Origin: Coniferiporia sulphurascens
Taxonomy: Eukaryota; Basidiomycota; Agaricomycetes; Hymenochaetales; Hymenochaetaceae
NCBI GenBank assembly: GCA_002794785.1
Contig: NBBA01000027.1
Span: forward strand, 1 to 64,000
Length of the DNA stretch: 64,000 bases
Direction of reading: 5' to 3'
Shown: one piece after another, positions 1-10,008 of the stretch
Layout of the letters: each line of letters begins with the position of its first letter
Numbering within the stretch: the stretch's first letter is position 1
The notes under the pieces: model-generated
What the model saw: only the letters and a program-made list of their open reading frames with translations
Told to the model about the DNA's origin: nothing
Database searches by the model: none
Translations under genes and position numbers: made by a program

Positions 1-732
1 GGAGGAGTGGACTGACATTGCCTTTCCACTACTTGAAGCCACTTCTTAATACAAGTGAATGACACCCTCACCCTTGACACCAAAGCGCAGACAGTGGTCG
101 ACTCCATGATCGCGCCCTCGCCCCCTTCACCTGCATCAGCAAGCCGTCCAAAACCGAGGTCCCCTGGTGGACCCCGACATGCAAAACGCTCCTCCAGGCG
201 ATCTCAGCGGCCCCCACCCCCCTTCAACGGTCAGCAGCCCCCACATTCAAGCAAGGCATCTGGGCAGCAAAGCGAAATTTTTATGGAACAAGCAGATCAA
301 GCAGACCTCCAACATCTGGGGCTGGGCCAAACGAGGCCTCGGCAACCAACCATCACCGATCCCCTCGCTTAAAAAGCGAGACGGCACCTTCACCCAATGG
401 ACGACGAGAAAGGTGAGCTCTTCCGCACTACTTTCTTCATGCCCCCGCCACCCCAACAAGGCCAACACGCGCCACCCCCCCCCCCCAACCAGCTGCCCTG
501 CCTATACTCCTCACAGAGCTGACAGGGGCACTGGCCGACACCTCCAACTTGTCATCTCTGGGCCTCTCAGGGATAGGCTACCACCCCCTTAAATGGGTGG
601 TGGACGCTTACCCCAAGGAGATTCTCTCACTTTTCAATGACTGCCTCCGCTTAGGGCACCACCCCGAGTGCTAGCAGCCAGCAAAAGTAGTGATGCTCTG
701 GAAGCCTAACAAGAAGGACCTGTTCTCGCTGT
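1..732 (+). pseudogene. LINE ORF2 fragment: endonuclease C-terminus to RT N-terminus
   Basis: Conceptual translation in shifting frames matches the endonuclease-RT linker of sister copies: TLDTKAQTVVDSM, the block ending in NIWGWAKRGLGN, then the proline-rich stretch before the RT. The reading frame changes at C-runs near 480. The RT N-terminal block (PLKWVVDAYP, CLRLGHHPEC) is followed by an in-frame TAG where sisters have TGG. The fragment ends where the nested LINE begins at 733. Confidence 0.8.
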
Positions 733-1723
733 CCATATCCGCACTAAAAGAAGCCGCTGTCCACACCCTTATGGAACGATGGACGCTCTCATTAGCCCAC
801 CCACTAGCCTTGACCGCCGACAAATACCTGGCAGTCCACGGCCTACCCTCACGCCGACCTCGAAAGCTCCTCATGCATTCAGTCAACCACCCACGCAACG
901 AGCTATCCACAGTTGCACAGGTCCTCTGCCACGCCGGTCCCTATGGGGGCTACTGGCTAAGTTTCGACTCAGCCTACCACCACAGGCACGGCCTGATTTC
1001 GCATTGCAGATGGCACAACCACCCCCCTGGCCCGTGCAGTCGACTGCCCACATCCTCGGCAGCTGTAGCACCTTCCACCCATGGATACAGCATGTGTGGC
1101 CACCTCGGGACCCTCTCCCAGTCCACCACTCAGAGTGGGCTGACGAAAACCACCTCCCAGTTTTGCGCCGCTGGCTAAAGCTGACGGGGCATCTTAACCG
1201 CCTCTCAGACCACGCCGCAGGCGCCATCAGGCTGGCTTTTGCCGCGATGGACCTTGACGGCCACCCCACCGACAAGGATATGGACCTGGACCTCCTAAGG
1301 GAATACATGCATCGTATGCTTGGATCAAGAACCCAGGACTCGGACCCAGCCCTTTTGGAGCTCACAGGTATGCTCCCCCCGTTTCCATCTGATTAAATGC
1401 CTGCCTTTCGAATTCCCCATGATACATCTCGGCCGGCACTCTCACCCCCCCCTTTCCACTTCTAAGCTTCTTACCTTAACCTGCCCTCACCAGCTTGGTT
1501 TGTTCATAGCGATATGTATCCCTCCCTCTCAGTTGGTTTCTTACTAAATAGGGGCTCTACACATGTCGGCACCCCTCGGGGAGCAGAGCCCCCGCCCAGT
1601 TTTGTGTGATGCGCAATGATGGGTGCCTCTGTTGTTATGTAGTTAGGGCCCCCCCTTCAGGGGGGCAGCTTGTAATTATGTAATACTGCAGGAATAATTT
1701 TTTTAAAAAACAAAAAAACCCCA
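733..1723 (+). mobile_element. Nested 5'-truncated LINE (family A) with 10 bp TSD
   Basis: A LINE 3' portion starting in the RNase H/connection region (SISALKEAAVHTL) and running through the zinc motif and 3' UTR hairpins to a T/A-rich tail. It is flanked by TTCTCGCTGT at 723-732 and 1724-1733. The two flanking bases upstream differ by transitions, so the TSD may be 12 bp or more. The duplicated target lies inside the RT gene of the surrounding LINE. This is typical target-primed insertion with 5' truncation. Confidence 0.93.
735..1396 (+). pseudogene. RNase H C-terminal region and zinc motif of nested LINE
   Basis: Two overlapping frames together give the ORF2 C-terminus. The first carries LAHPLALTADKYLAVHG through GGYWLSFDSAYHHRHG. 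The second carries AHILGSCSTFHPWIQ, HHSEWADENHLP and the end LLELTGMLPPFPSD. The frame change falls in the C-run near 1022-1030. The catalytic core of RNase H lies upstream of the truncation and is absent. Confidence 0.8.
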
Positions 1724-1733
1724 TTCTCGCTGT

Positions 1734-2811
1734 GCTCTTACCGGCCCATCACCCTTGAGGAGACCCTAGGGAAACTCCTCGAAAAGATAATTGCTAACCG
1801 GCTCCAGTTCCTCACAAACATGCAGGACTGGTTGCCACCCAACCAATATGGGGGGCGCCAAGGCCACTTGGTCTACGACACCACCCAACACCTTTTACAG
1901 ATTGTGGAACAGGCCCACTCGGAGGGACTTGTCTGCTTGGTCCTCACAGTCGACATACAGGGTTTCTTCGACTCGGTTCACCCCCAACTCCTCCACCGGC
2001 AATTACTGGACCTCGGTTGCGCCCCTGACATGGCCAACTGGTGTTTGTCCTTCATGATGGACCAGCAGGTCGCTGTCTCTTTCGATGGCACCACCCTCCC
2101 AACCGCCCCTAAACCCGACCTCGGCACCCCCCAAGGGTCGCCGGTGTCCCCCATTCTGTCAATGATTTTTGCTGGCATAGTCCTCTGGCGCTTTCACCAA
2201 GCCGGCACTACCACCCTAGCATACGTCGACAACCACTTACTAATATGCATAGGTCCCTCAGTGGCATCCAACTGCCACACCCTGGCCCATGCTTACCACC
2301 AACTCGACACTCTCTTTGGCACCATCGGTCTCAACATCAAAGCCGCCAAGACGGAGTGCCTCCACTTTCACCCCCCCAATGATGCATCGGCTACCAAGGC
2401 TGGGACACCACCGGGGTTCAGGTAGACCCCAACACCCTAATCCACCCCTCAATCCCATTGCGGTGGTTGGGAATATGGTGGGACCCGGGCCTCTCCTTCA
2501 AGCCCCATATAGAGCGCATGCGCTCCAAGGGGCTCTCCACACTCGCCACCCTCCGCATTCTAGGCAACACCCAACATGGTATCTCGGCCCTCCTCCTCCG
2601 CCACCTGTACACCTCCTGCATACACTCCATCCTGTCATGGGGCACACCAGTCTGGTATCATGGCAGCCGCCAAAAAACTCTGGTCAACCGCCTGCAGACT
2701 GTGCAAAACACGGCCTGTCGCTGGATTCTAGGCGTCTTTAAGGGCGCCTCCCCCATTCCACAAATTTTCTTTGCTCCGTTCCCCCTCTCTCTTTTTACTT
2801 CGAATATATAA
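1734..2811 (+). pseudogene. LINE reverse transcriptase fragment (YVDN active site)
   Basis: Continues the host RT after the nested insert: NQYGGRQGHLVYD, VDIQGFFDSVHPQL, GTPQGSPVSPILS, then LAYVDNHLLIC. The second catalytic aspartate of the YxDD box is asparagine, expected to abolish polymerase activity. A frameshift near 2385-2425 separates this from the thumb region at 2458-2811 (RWLGIWWDPGLSFKPH, STLATLRILGNTQHG, LVNRLQTVQNTACRW). Another frame break follows at about 2755. Confidence 0.85.
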
Positions 2812-2978
2812 AGACGATCCACTCCCTGCACCTATGGCGCACCCCTCACTCTATTGGCTACAAATTATTTAAAAACGTAGCTAATAGACCTTTTTCCCTT
2901 TCTCTGCAGGTCCGAGCCCCTCGGGTTCAACAAGTCCCTGCATACACGCATCCCCCTTGGACGGATCCCCTGGCCTTC

Positions 2979-4187
2979 ATGCAAGGACGAGTCCGCTTCA
3001 CCACCCCCACCACCCCAGTCAGCGCAGACATGCAAAAGTCCTTTGCAACAGCTGTGCGCCAACTCGGCTCCACCCCCCATGTCCAGGTATTCACAGATGG
3101 CTCCCGCATTGACAATAAGTCAGGCTCGGCTATCTGCGCCATGCTAGGCCACACACGGCTCCGGTCACGACGACTGGAATCCCCCACCTGCGCTACAGCA
3201 ATGGATGCCGAGGAATTCTCCCTCGCCACAGCTCCAGGCTGGGTAGCGTGCCGCTTCCCGGTGCAACTGCGTGTCGCATCGGATGTCTTCTTCCTCTCCG
3301 ATTCGCTGACTGCCCTCCACCTTTTCCATATGTGGGCCGCCGCCCCTGGCACTCACCTCCTACACATCTGGAAAGCCAGAGTGGAGACCCTGCTGGATTT
3401 GTTCCCCCAGCTCACCGTTCACTTCGTGTGGTGCCCCGGACACTCGGACATCCCTGGTAATGAATGGGCTGACATGGAAGTGAAATTGGCAACCGAGCTT
3501 CCCCCATCTGACTTAAAACCATCCACCTCCGCCCTCAAAGAGGTCGCCGTCCGCACACTCATGGACAGGTGGACCCTTGCACTTGCCTGCCCCCTCGCAT
3601 CAACTGCCAATAAATACCTGGCAGTACATGGCACCCCAACCCACCGACTGCAAAAGCTGCTTATGCACTCGGTCGACCACCCACGTGGTGAGCTCTCTGC
3701 AGTAGCACAGGTTCTCTGCCGTGCTGGTCCCTATGGGGGTTACTGGCTGAGCTTTGACTCAGCCTACCGACGACAACATGGCCTGATCTCCCACTGCAGG
3801 TGGCACAACCACCCCCCATGGCCTGCCCAGTTGACTGCCCACATCCTCGGCGGCTGCAGCACTTTCCAGCCTTGGATACAACGAGTTTGGCCACCACGTG
3901 ACCCCCTCCCAGTCCACCACTCTGAATGGGCAGACGAGAACCACCTCCCGGTTTTGCACCAATGGCTAAAGCTAACGGGGCACCTAAGCCGCCTCTCGGA
4001 CCATGCCACGGGCACCATTCAGCTAGCATTCGCTGCAATGGACCTCGACAGACACCCAACCGATGAGGATATGGACGTGAACCTCCTATGGGATTATATG
4101 CGTCATATGCTTGGACACCGAACCCAGGACTCGGACCCGGCCCTCTTGGAGCTCTCAGGTATGCTCCCCCCATTCCCTCATGATTAA
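2979..4187 (+). CDS. LINE RNase H domain and C-terminal zinc motif (402 aa ORF fragment)
   Basis: An open stretch that is the 3' third of ORF2. RNase H catalytic positions are visible: D in QVFTDGSRI, E in MDAEEFSLA, D in FFLSDSLTALHL, and the closing CPGHSDIPGNEWAD. This is followed by LASTANKYLAVHG and the histidine/cysteine-rich C-terminus LISHCRWHNHPPWP...AHILGGCSTF. The ATG at 2979 is simply the first in the open frame; the protein was made as part of ORF2. RNase H in LINEs degrades template RNA during cDNA synthesis. The domain looks intact, but the element's RT is not. Confidence 0.85.
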   Translation: MQGRVRFTTPTTPVSADMQKSFATAVRQLGSTPHVQVFTDGSRIDNKSGSAICAMLGHTRLRSRRLESPTCATAMDAEEFSLATAPGWVACRFPVQLRVASDVFFLSDSLTALHLFHMWAAAPGTHLLHIWKARVETLLDLFPQLTVHFVWCPGHSDIPGNEWADMEVKLATELPPSDLKPSTSALKEVAVRTLMDRWTLALACPLASTANKYLAVHGTPTHRLQKLLMHSVDHPRGELSAVAQVLCRAGPYGGYWLSFDSAYRRQHGLISHCRWHNHPPWPAQLTAHILGGCSTFQPWIQRVWPPRDPLPVHHSEWADENHLPVLHQWLKLTGHLSRLSDHATGTIQLAFAAMDLDRHPTDEDMDVNLLWDYMRHMLGHRTQDSDPALLELSGMLPPFPHD

Positions 4188-4511
4188 TGCCTGTCTTTCG
4201 GATTCCTACGGATACATCTTGGCCGGCGCTCTCGCCATCCCTTTCTCAATTCTAAGCTTCTTACTTTGCCTGCCCTCGCCCACTTGGTTAGTTTGTAGCA
4301 ATATGTATTCCTCCTTCTACTTTCCCTAGTTTTGAACTCAATAGGGGCTCTACACACTTCGGCACCCATTTGGGAGCAGAGCCCCTGCCCAGTTTTGTGC
4401 AATGCGTGATGATGGGTGCCTCCGTTGTTATGTAGTTAGGGCCCCCCCCGAAGGGGGGGCAGCTTGTAATTATGTAATACTGCAGGAATAATTTAAAAAA
4501 AAAAAAAAAAA
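4188..4511 (+). promoter_or_regulatory. LINE family A 3' UTR with two hairpins and A tail
   Basis: Follows the ORF2 stop. It holds a long-range stem, GGGGCTCT paired with AGAGCCCC around 4343-4385, and a C7/G7 hairpin at about 4440-4458. After that come a near-invariant GTAATTATGTAATACTGCAG, GGAATAAT and the tail. The arrangement recurs in every family A 3' end in the window. LINE reverse transcriptases commonly recognise structured 3' UTRs to start target-primed synthesis, so this is the likely recognition element (inference). Confidence 0.75.
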
Positions 4512-5699
4512 GCCACACCATGTGTTATGAGACCCCTATCTCCTTTTAGCAGCTAGTGCCGTCATCAGAGACCCTTTCGGGAATTTGGGGAGCAGTTTTT
4601 GGTATGACATGCCGGTCATCATGGCCTCAATGCAAGCACATCAATCCCGGAGGGTTAGACCCGACTTTCACCAAACCCGAGGTTTCCTGGCTCTCACCGA
4701 CCACTAGTGGGCAGTGTTAAGCTCGACGGTTACACGATGATCGATGTCGGGGCTTCCTGATCGTCTAGTCTGATGGAACGACAGCGGGGCTTCCTAGATG
4801 TCGTTAGTCGAAGATGATCGTTGGTGGGGCTTCCTGATCGACGATGTGGATGTGGTAGGCTTCTGTAGTGAGTCGGGTTACGACGAAGCGACTAATGGCC
4901 AAGTGGCACACAGTAGACTGGTGGTAGCAGATAATGGGCTTGTATGAACAAAGAGCACAAGCTTAGGGCTTGTGCTACTGAAGTTACATGCTTATATGCT
5001 ACTCTATGTGTTTGTTACTGTAGGGTCATGTATCAGGTCGTTTACATGGCTTATGGAAGGTCATGGAAACCCAAGGGAGGTCTTGGTGATACAAGTGAAA
5101 GTATCAGTAAGCAAAGCACGTCATGATGGTGCAATAAGGCATCATCATGGCATCTTATGGCGTAAGGCGAATAAGGATGAGTAAGGCAGAGAAATGGGGG
5201 AGTTGCACTGACTGATGATGACGAAGAGGAAGTGAGTCAGCGCATAAGGGAGAGTAGAGGAAAATTGTAACAGGCAGAGGGTTTCCCAACTCCCATGGAA
5301 ACATTATCATCATGTTCCCCCCCGACTGGCGAGCTTTGCGCCTTGCCCCACTGACCGGGCCCAAGGGCACGACCAGCAGACCAGCCGAGGCACCGCACCC
5401 CAAGAGGGCACAGCAGACATGAAAGAGAATCATCCTCACCGAGTCATCCCCCCATTGCAACATTATCATCGGGTTGCATACCCTCTGGCAAGCCCTAGAG
5501 CCCCTCTTGCGTCTTCGAAACCGCCGTTACAGCGACTGGACGACCAGTGAGCACGCACTCTGGAGGACTGGTGTACAGACGGTAGTCTTCTCTCGTATCG
5601 ACCCAGTAGTATGCCAGACCAGAGTACAGGTTGCTGTGACGAACCCCCAGACGACCCCCAGTGAAAACCAGAGATGGTGGTGGTAAGAGGACAAGAAGG
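4512..5699 (-). repeat. Noncoding 1.3 kb module, copy e (interrupted by solo LTR)
   Basis: One of eight copies of a noncoding repeat. In its own orientation (- strand here) it begins CATCCTTCTTG and, in complete copies, ends CTTTAATTCTGGC. This copy has lost the first two or three bases (junction at 5699) and is cut at 4512 by the LINE to its left. A solo LTR sits inside. I see no convincing ORF and no terminal inverted repeats. Module copies whose 3' end is present are fused there to LINE sequence. Confidence 0.75.
4715..5272 (-). mobile_element. Solo LTR, copy 1, with 5 bp TSD
   Basis: A 558 bp LTR with TGTTA...TAACA ends flanked by GGCAG at 4710-4714 and 5273-5277. It is collinear with the copies at 14321 and 20010 but in opposite orientation. 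Its left part carries spaced copies of GGGGCTTCCT next to GATCG. No internal retrotransposon sequence remains, so it probably formed by LTR-LTR recombination. The superfamily cannot be told from the LTR alone. Confidence 0.92.
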
Positions 5700-5703
5700 T
5701 TGT

Positions 5704-6645
5704 TCAATAGGCGAGTGAACAGCTGTAGGGCGGCGACCATAGCATCGATGACCGCCTTAGCCTTAATGTCCAGGGCATGGGTATCGAGCCCCAGTAGTCG
5801 GAAGGCTGATTCGAGGAGGGGGAAGGCTATGTCGGTCCATTCTTCCTTGTCGGCTGGGAGCAGCCAGCAGGTCTTTATGACCGGAGGGGGGGCCGAAATG
5901 GCAGTGACCAACATAGGATTGCGTGGTCAGACAAGGGGGAGGGGTCAGAGGTAGCCGAATCTAAAATAGAGTTGGGGTTGACTGTGGGTGGGGCCCAGAT
6001 CATGTCAATGGGACACCAATGGCGATTACTGTTGGGCCATGAGTCAGAGTCAGGAAGATGAGCAGGCATCAGGCCGTGCCCACAGAAGAAATTGTTGAGG
6101 GGTTGCACCCCCAGTTCATCTCATCGTGGGATGGAGAATTCGGACCATGTGTGGTGGTGATGGTTGAAGTCACCCACCACAAGTAGAGTGGTGGCAAGCA
6201 CCGAGGGGAGTGAGAATAAGAAGGACTCACCTGGGTACTGTGGGGAGGCATTCTCACAGTCCAGGGGGTGCATGCTGTAATAGTTGCACACCCAGAGGGT
6301 GAGTTGGGATCGAACCTCCACCATCAGTACATCGGTGCTGTGAGAGGCGGCTCCAAGAATCGACCATGAGGTTGGGGGGAGGGCCCTGGATATGTACGTG
6401 ACTACCCAAGGGCAAACCTCTGGTGGTAGGACAGGTATGTATCCTGGGATGGTTGGGACGTTGAGGACTGGTGTGCTGGTTGGGTTGGTGAGTGATGGTT
6501 GCAGCCCTATTTGGTACCAGGGTGGTTCCTGTATGAGGATCAGGTGCGGGGGGGAGGGATCAGTTGTAAGGATGGGAATAAGGGAATGTATTGCTGCTAG
6601 TGAGCAGGCAGTGTTCCACTGTAAGATAGAGAGTGTCTCTATCAT
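5704..6645 (-). pseudogene. LINE ORF2 endonuclease (APE-like) fragment
   Basis: Starts at ATG 6645. APE-type endonuclease motifs are seen in order: SILQWNTACS (Asn), LIQEPPWYQIG (Glu), VCNYYSM, VVGDFNHHHHTW (Asp/Asn), CPIDMIWAPP and PLSDHAIL (Asp/His). An in-frame TGA falls after EFSIPR where sisters have Trp. The reading continues in the same sense to LDIKAKAVIDAM and stops at the module junction. The product would nick target DNA to prime reverse transcription; this copy is truncated. Confidence 0.85.
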
Positions 6646-6878
6646 ATTTCCTCCATCTGTTCATCGTTGGGGTCGGCGTCAAGGGCCTCTATGATTTGGC
6701 GGTAGCGCCTCTTCTTTGGGCACATCGGCAAGGTGGCAGGGTGGTCACCTTTGCAGTTGCTGCATTGGTGAGGGTGAGGACATGTGTCGCCCTCGGGCAC
6801 TGCGTCTGTGGCGCAGTGGGCGCACAATTTGCAGTGATTGCGGGTCAAATGGGCACCCATGCAGTCAGCGCAGCATGG
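6642..6878 (-). pseudogene. LINE ORF1 (Gag-like) C-terminus with zinc knuckles
   Basis: The last 72 or so residues of ORF1: CCADCMGAHLTRNHC, CPHPHQCSNCKGDHP, then a basic block CPKKRRYRQI and the acidic end DPNDEQMEEI. These are CCHC-type RNA-binding knuckles as in LINE ORF1/Gag proteins. The TGA stop at 6644-6642 overlaps the ORF2 ATG at 6645 (ATGA). Confidence 0.85.
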
Positions 6879-7191
6879 TTTTTTTTTTTTTTTTAAATTA
6901 TTCCTGCAGTATTACATAATTACAAGCTGCCCCCCCGAAGGGGGGGCCCTAACTACATAACAACAGAGGCACCCGTCATCACACAACACATGAAACTGGG
7001 CAGGGGCCCTGCTCCCTGGAGGGAGCCAAAGTGGGAAGGGCCCCTATTAGTGGGTAAACAGAAAGGGGGAGGAATACATATCACTACGGCCAAGCCAAAT
7101 GGATGACATCAGGCAAAAGGGAGTAGCTTAGAATTGGAAAGGGAGGGCGAGAGCGCCAGCCAGGACATACGCAGGAGAGTCCGAAAGGCAG

Positions 7192-7811
7192 TCATAGATC
7201 AGAGGAAAAGGGGGGAAGTGCACCTGAAAGCTCCAAGAGAGCCGGGTCCGGGTCCTGGGTACGAGGTCCAAGCATATGACTCATGAAGTCCCTGAGGAGG
7301 TCCAAGTCCATATCTTTGTCAGTCAGGTGCCCCTCCAGCTCCATTGTGGCGAAGGCCAGGTCGATGGAAGCAGAGGTGCAGTCGGAGAGGCGGTTAAGGT
7401 GCCCCATCAGCTTGAGCCAACAGTGCAAAACCTGGAGGTGGTTTTCATCGGCCCATTCGGTGTGGTGGGTCAGAAGTGGGTCACAGGGGGGCCAGACCTT
7501 GTGGATCCATGGTTGGAAAGTGTGACATCTGCCCAAAACATGGGCAGTCGACTGGGCTGGCCAGGGGGGTGGTTGTGCCATCAGCAGTGCGAGATCAGGC
7601 CATGCCTGTGTCGGTAGGCTGAGTCAAAGCTCAGCCAGTAACCCCCATAGGGACCGGCGCGGCATAGAACCTGGGCGACTGCAGAGAGCTCCTGGCAAGG
7701 GTGGTCAACCGACTGTGTCATGAGCTTTCGGGGCGGCATGACAGGACGCTGTTGACAGCTAAGTACTTGTCGGCTGTTGAGGCAAGGGGACGGGCAAGAG
7801 AAAGGGTCCAT
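7192..7811 (-). pseudogene. ORF2 C-terminus of complete LINE, frameshifted
   Basis: Two further frames finish ORF2. 7811-7581 carries VDHPCQELSAVAQVLCRAG to HRHGLISHC. After the loss of a base near 7583, 7581-7192 carries PPPWPAQSTAHVLGRC through PALLELSGALPPFSSDL. Together they form the His/Cys-rich C-terminal domain that follows RNase H in this family. The 3' UTR follows at 7191-6879. Confidence 0.85.
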
Positions 7812-9865
7812 CGCTCCATGAGGGTGTTGACGGCGACCTCTTTTAGTGTGGAGGTGGAGGGTGCGAGGGGAGATGGGGGGAGATTTGTTGCGAACTTCGC
7901 CTCACAGTCTGCCCATTCATTCCCAGGGATGTCGGAATGACCCGGACACCATACGAAGTGAATGGAAAGATCCGGGTATGAGTCCAGTAGAGCCTGGACC
8001 CCTGCCTTCCATTGGTGGAGGAGGTGCACACCTGGGACTGGCGCCCATGTACAGATCAGGTGGAGTGCCATCAGCGAATCTGACAGAAAGAAAATGTCGG
8101 ATGCAACAGGCAGGAACTCCTGGAGGTGGTGTGCAGCCCAGCTTGGTGTGGAGGTGAGTGAGAAGATTTCTGTGTCCGTGGCTGTGGCACATGTGGGGGA
8201 GGTGAGCCGGCAAGATTTGAGGCGGGTGAGGCCTTCCATGGTGCAGACAGCTGAGCCAGACTTTGAGCTAATGCAAGAGCCATCAGTGAAAACCTGGAGA
8301 TGGGGGAGGGTGCTCAGGGAGCATGTGGCGCCCATGTATTCCTTGTGGGTGTCTTCACTGACCAGAGTGATAGGAGTGGCAAACGAGACTCGTCCATTCA
8401 TAAATGCCAGAGGATCCATCCACAGGGGACGAGTGTATGCAGGGACCAGTTGTACCTGAGGGACCTGGGCCTGCAGAGAAGTGGTAAAGGGACAGTTAGT
8501 TATGGATTTATAATATTGTTTTCTACTGACAGAGTGCAGGGTACACCAGAGGCGAAGAGAATGGAGAGTCTTAACGTATTCAAAATAGTAAGAAAGGGGG
8601 GGAAGGGAACAAAGAAAATTTGTGGAGAAGAGTGAGGCACCTTTATAGATGCCCAGAATCCATCTACATGCCATGTTTTGCACAGCCTGCAGGCAGCTTA
8701 CTAGTGTTTTTTGGCGTCGGCCATGGTACCAAACTGGCGTGCCCCATGTGAGAACAGAGCGGACGCAGGCGGTGTATAGTCGATGGAGGAGGAGGGCCGA
8801 GATTCCGCGTTCCGTGTTACCAAGAATGCGGAGGGCAGCAAGTGTGGAGAGGCCCTTGGAGCGCATGCGTTCCACATGGGCTTTGAATGTGAGGGCAGGG
8901 TCCCACCATATTCCCAGCCAACGAAGCAGGATAGAGGGTCGGATTAGCATGGTGGGGGTGACCCAGACCCTAGTGGTGTCCCAGTCGGTATAGGTGGCTG
9001 AACGGCGTCGAGGTGGGTGGAAGTGTTGGCACTCCGTTTTGGCGGCTTCGATGTTGAGGCCAATGGTGCCGAAGTGGGCATTGAGTTGGTGGTAGGTGTT
9101 AGACAATTGCTGGCAGTTGGATGCCATGCTGGGTCCTACGCACACTAGGAGGTGGTCGTCGACATACATGAGGGCGGTGGTGCCGGTTTGGTGAAATTTC
9201 CAGAGGACCACGCCCGCGAATATGGTTGAGAGGATTGGGGATACAGGCGACCCTTGGGGGGTGCCAAGGTCAGGTTTCTGGGCTGTTGGGAGGGTGGTGC
9301 CGTCAAAAGCGATGGCTACCTGCCGATCCGTCATGAAGGACAGACACCAGTCCACCATGTCTGGTGGGCACTGGAGGTCCAGCAGTTGCCAGTGGAGGAG
9401 TTGTGGGTTTACCGAGTCGAAGAAGCCTTGAATGTCGACTGCAAGGACCGAACATACATGGCCCTCGGTGTGGGCTCTTTCCACAATCTGTAGGAGGTGC
9501 TGGGCGGTGTCATAGACAGAGTGTCCTTGACGCCCACCATATTGGTTGGGTGGCAGCCAGTCTCTCGTGTTAGCAAGGAACTGGAGCCGGTTAGCTACGA
9601 TCTTTTCAAGGAGTTTCCCTAGGGTCTCCTCGAGGGTGATGGGCCGATAGGAGCGTGGCGAGAAAGGGTCCTTCTTGTTTGGCTTCCGGAGCATTACCAC
9701 TTTTGCCAACCACCAGCACTTAGGGTGGTGCCCCATGTGCAGGCAGTTGTTGAAAAGGGCAAGGATCTCCTCAGGGTAATCATCTACTACCCATTTTAGA
9801 GGGTGGTATCTGATCCCTGAGAGGCCCGGAGCTGACAAGTTGGATGTGTCGGCCAGTGCCCCCAT
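7718..9865 (-). CDS. LINE ORF2 reverse transcriptase and RNase H (715 aa open segment)
   Basis: Continues ORF2 after a frame change at the G9/C9 run near 9900. RT motifs in order: PGLSGIRYHPLKWVVD, KVVMLRKPNKKDPFSPRSYR, NQYGGRQGHSVYD, VDIQGFFDSVNPQ (about residue 140), GTPQGSPVSPILS, and the intact catalytic box MYVDDHLLVC at about residue 230. RNase H starts near residue 525 (QVFTDGSCI), with TDTEIFSL, FFLSDSLMALHL and CPGHSDIPGNEWADCE. The ORF ends in a frameshift (LSCRPESS) where sisters read SRRPRKL. RT and RNase H look catalytically complete. Confidence 0.9.
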   Translation of the reverse strand: MGALADTSNLSAPGLSGIRYHPLKWVVDDYPEEILALFNNCLHMGHHPKCWWLAKVVMLRKPNKKDPFSPRSYRPITLEETLGKLLEKIVANRLQFLANTRDWLPPNQYGGRQGHSVYDTAQHLLQIVERAHTEGHVCSVLAVDIQGFFDSVNPQLLHWQLLDLQCPPDMVDWCLSFMTDRQVAIAFDGTTLPTAQKPDLGTPQGSPVSPILSTIFAGVVLWKFHQTGTTALMYVDDHLLVCVGPSMASNCQQLSNTYHQLNAHFGTIGLNIEAAKTECQHFHPPRRRSATYTDWDTTRVWVTPTMLIRPSILLRWLGIWWDPALTFKAHVERMRSKGLSTLAALRILGNTERGISALLLHRLYTACVRSVLTWGTPVWYHGRRQKTLVSCLQAVQNMACRWILGIYKGASLFSTNFLCSLPPLSYYFEYVKTLHSLRLWCTLHSVSRKQYYKSITNCPFTTSLQAQVPQVQLVPAYTRPLWMDPLAFMNGRVSFATPITLVSEDTHKEYMGATCSLSTLPHLQVFTDGSCISSKSGSAVCTMEGLTRLKSCRLTSPTCATATDTEIFSLTSTPSWAAHHLQEFLPVASDIFFLSDSLMALHLICTWAPVPGVHLLHQWKAGVQALLDSYPDLSIHFVWCPGHSDIPGNEWADCEAKFATNLPPSPLAPSTSTLKEVAVNTLMERWTLSLARPLASTADKYLAVNSVLSCRPESS

Positions 9866-10008
9866 AAGCTCTGTGAGGAGGATGGGTGGGGCAGCTGGTT
9901 GGGGGGGGGTGGTGGTGTGTTGGCCGCTTGTTGGGGTGGCAGGGGCGTGAAAAAAGTGGTGTGAAAGAGCTCACCTTTCTCGTTGTTGGACTGGGTGAAG
10001 GTGCTGTC

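Larger units (their letters stand above)
1..4511 (+). mobile_element. LINE copy, family A, host of a nested LINE
   Basis: A non-LTR retrotransposon that enters the window inside ORF2, between the endonuclease and reverse transcriptase domains. It continues through RT, RNase H, the C-terminal zinc motif and the 3' UTR to an A-rich tail ending at 4511. A second LINE (733-1723) splits it. Removing that insert and one copy of the 10 bp TSD rejoins the two halves in the RT region that reads DPFSPRSYRP in sister copies. The copy is dead: TAG replaces TGG at about 673, the RT is frameshifted, and the catalytic YVDD is YVDN. At its 3' end it meets the noncoding module (4512 onward), so it probably inserted into that module; the 5' junction lies outside the window. 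Confidence 0.9.
5700..6878 (-). mobile_element. Old LINE fragment: ORF1 end plus ORF2 endonuclease
   Basis: A divergent family A copy spanning the last zinc knuckles of ORF1 and the ORF2 endonuclease. It breaks at 5700 (LQLFTRLL..) where the noncoding module begins, and at 6878 where the T-rich 3' end of the complete LINE abuts. The ORF1/ORF2 junction is the ATGA overlap. An in-frame TGA replaces TGG near 6121. Confidence 0.85.

Noticed and set aside
2885..2912. A pyrimidine tract followed by CTGCAG/GTCC in ORF2 that looks like a 3' splice site; it recurs in every LINE copy (e.g. 29515, 37880, 59815)
   Set aside because: The best ORFs (9865-7718 and 58171-60561) read straight through it with conserved protein on both sides, so it is coding sequence.
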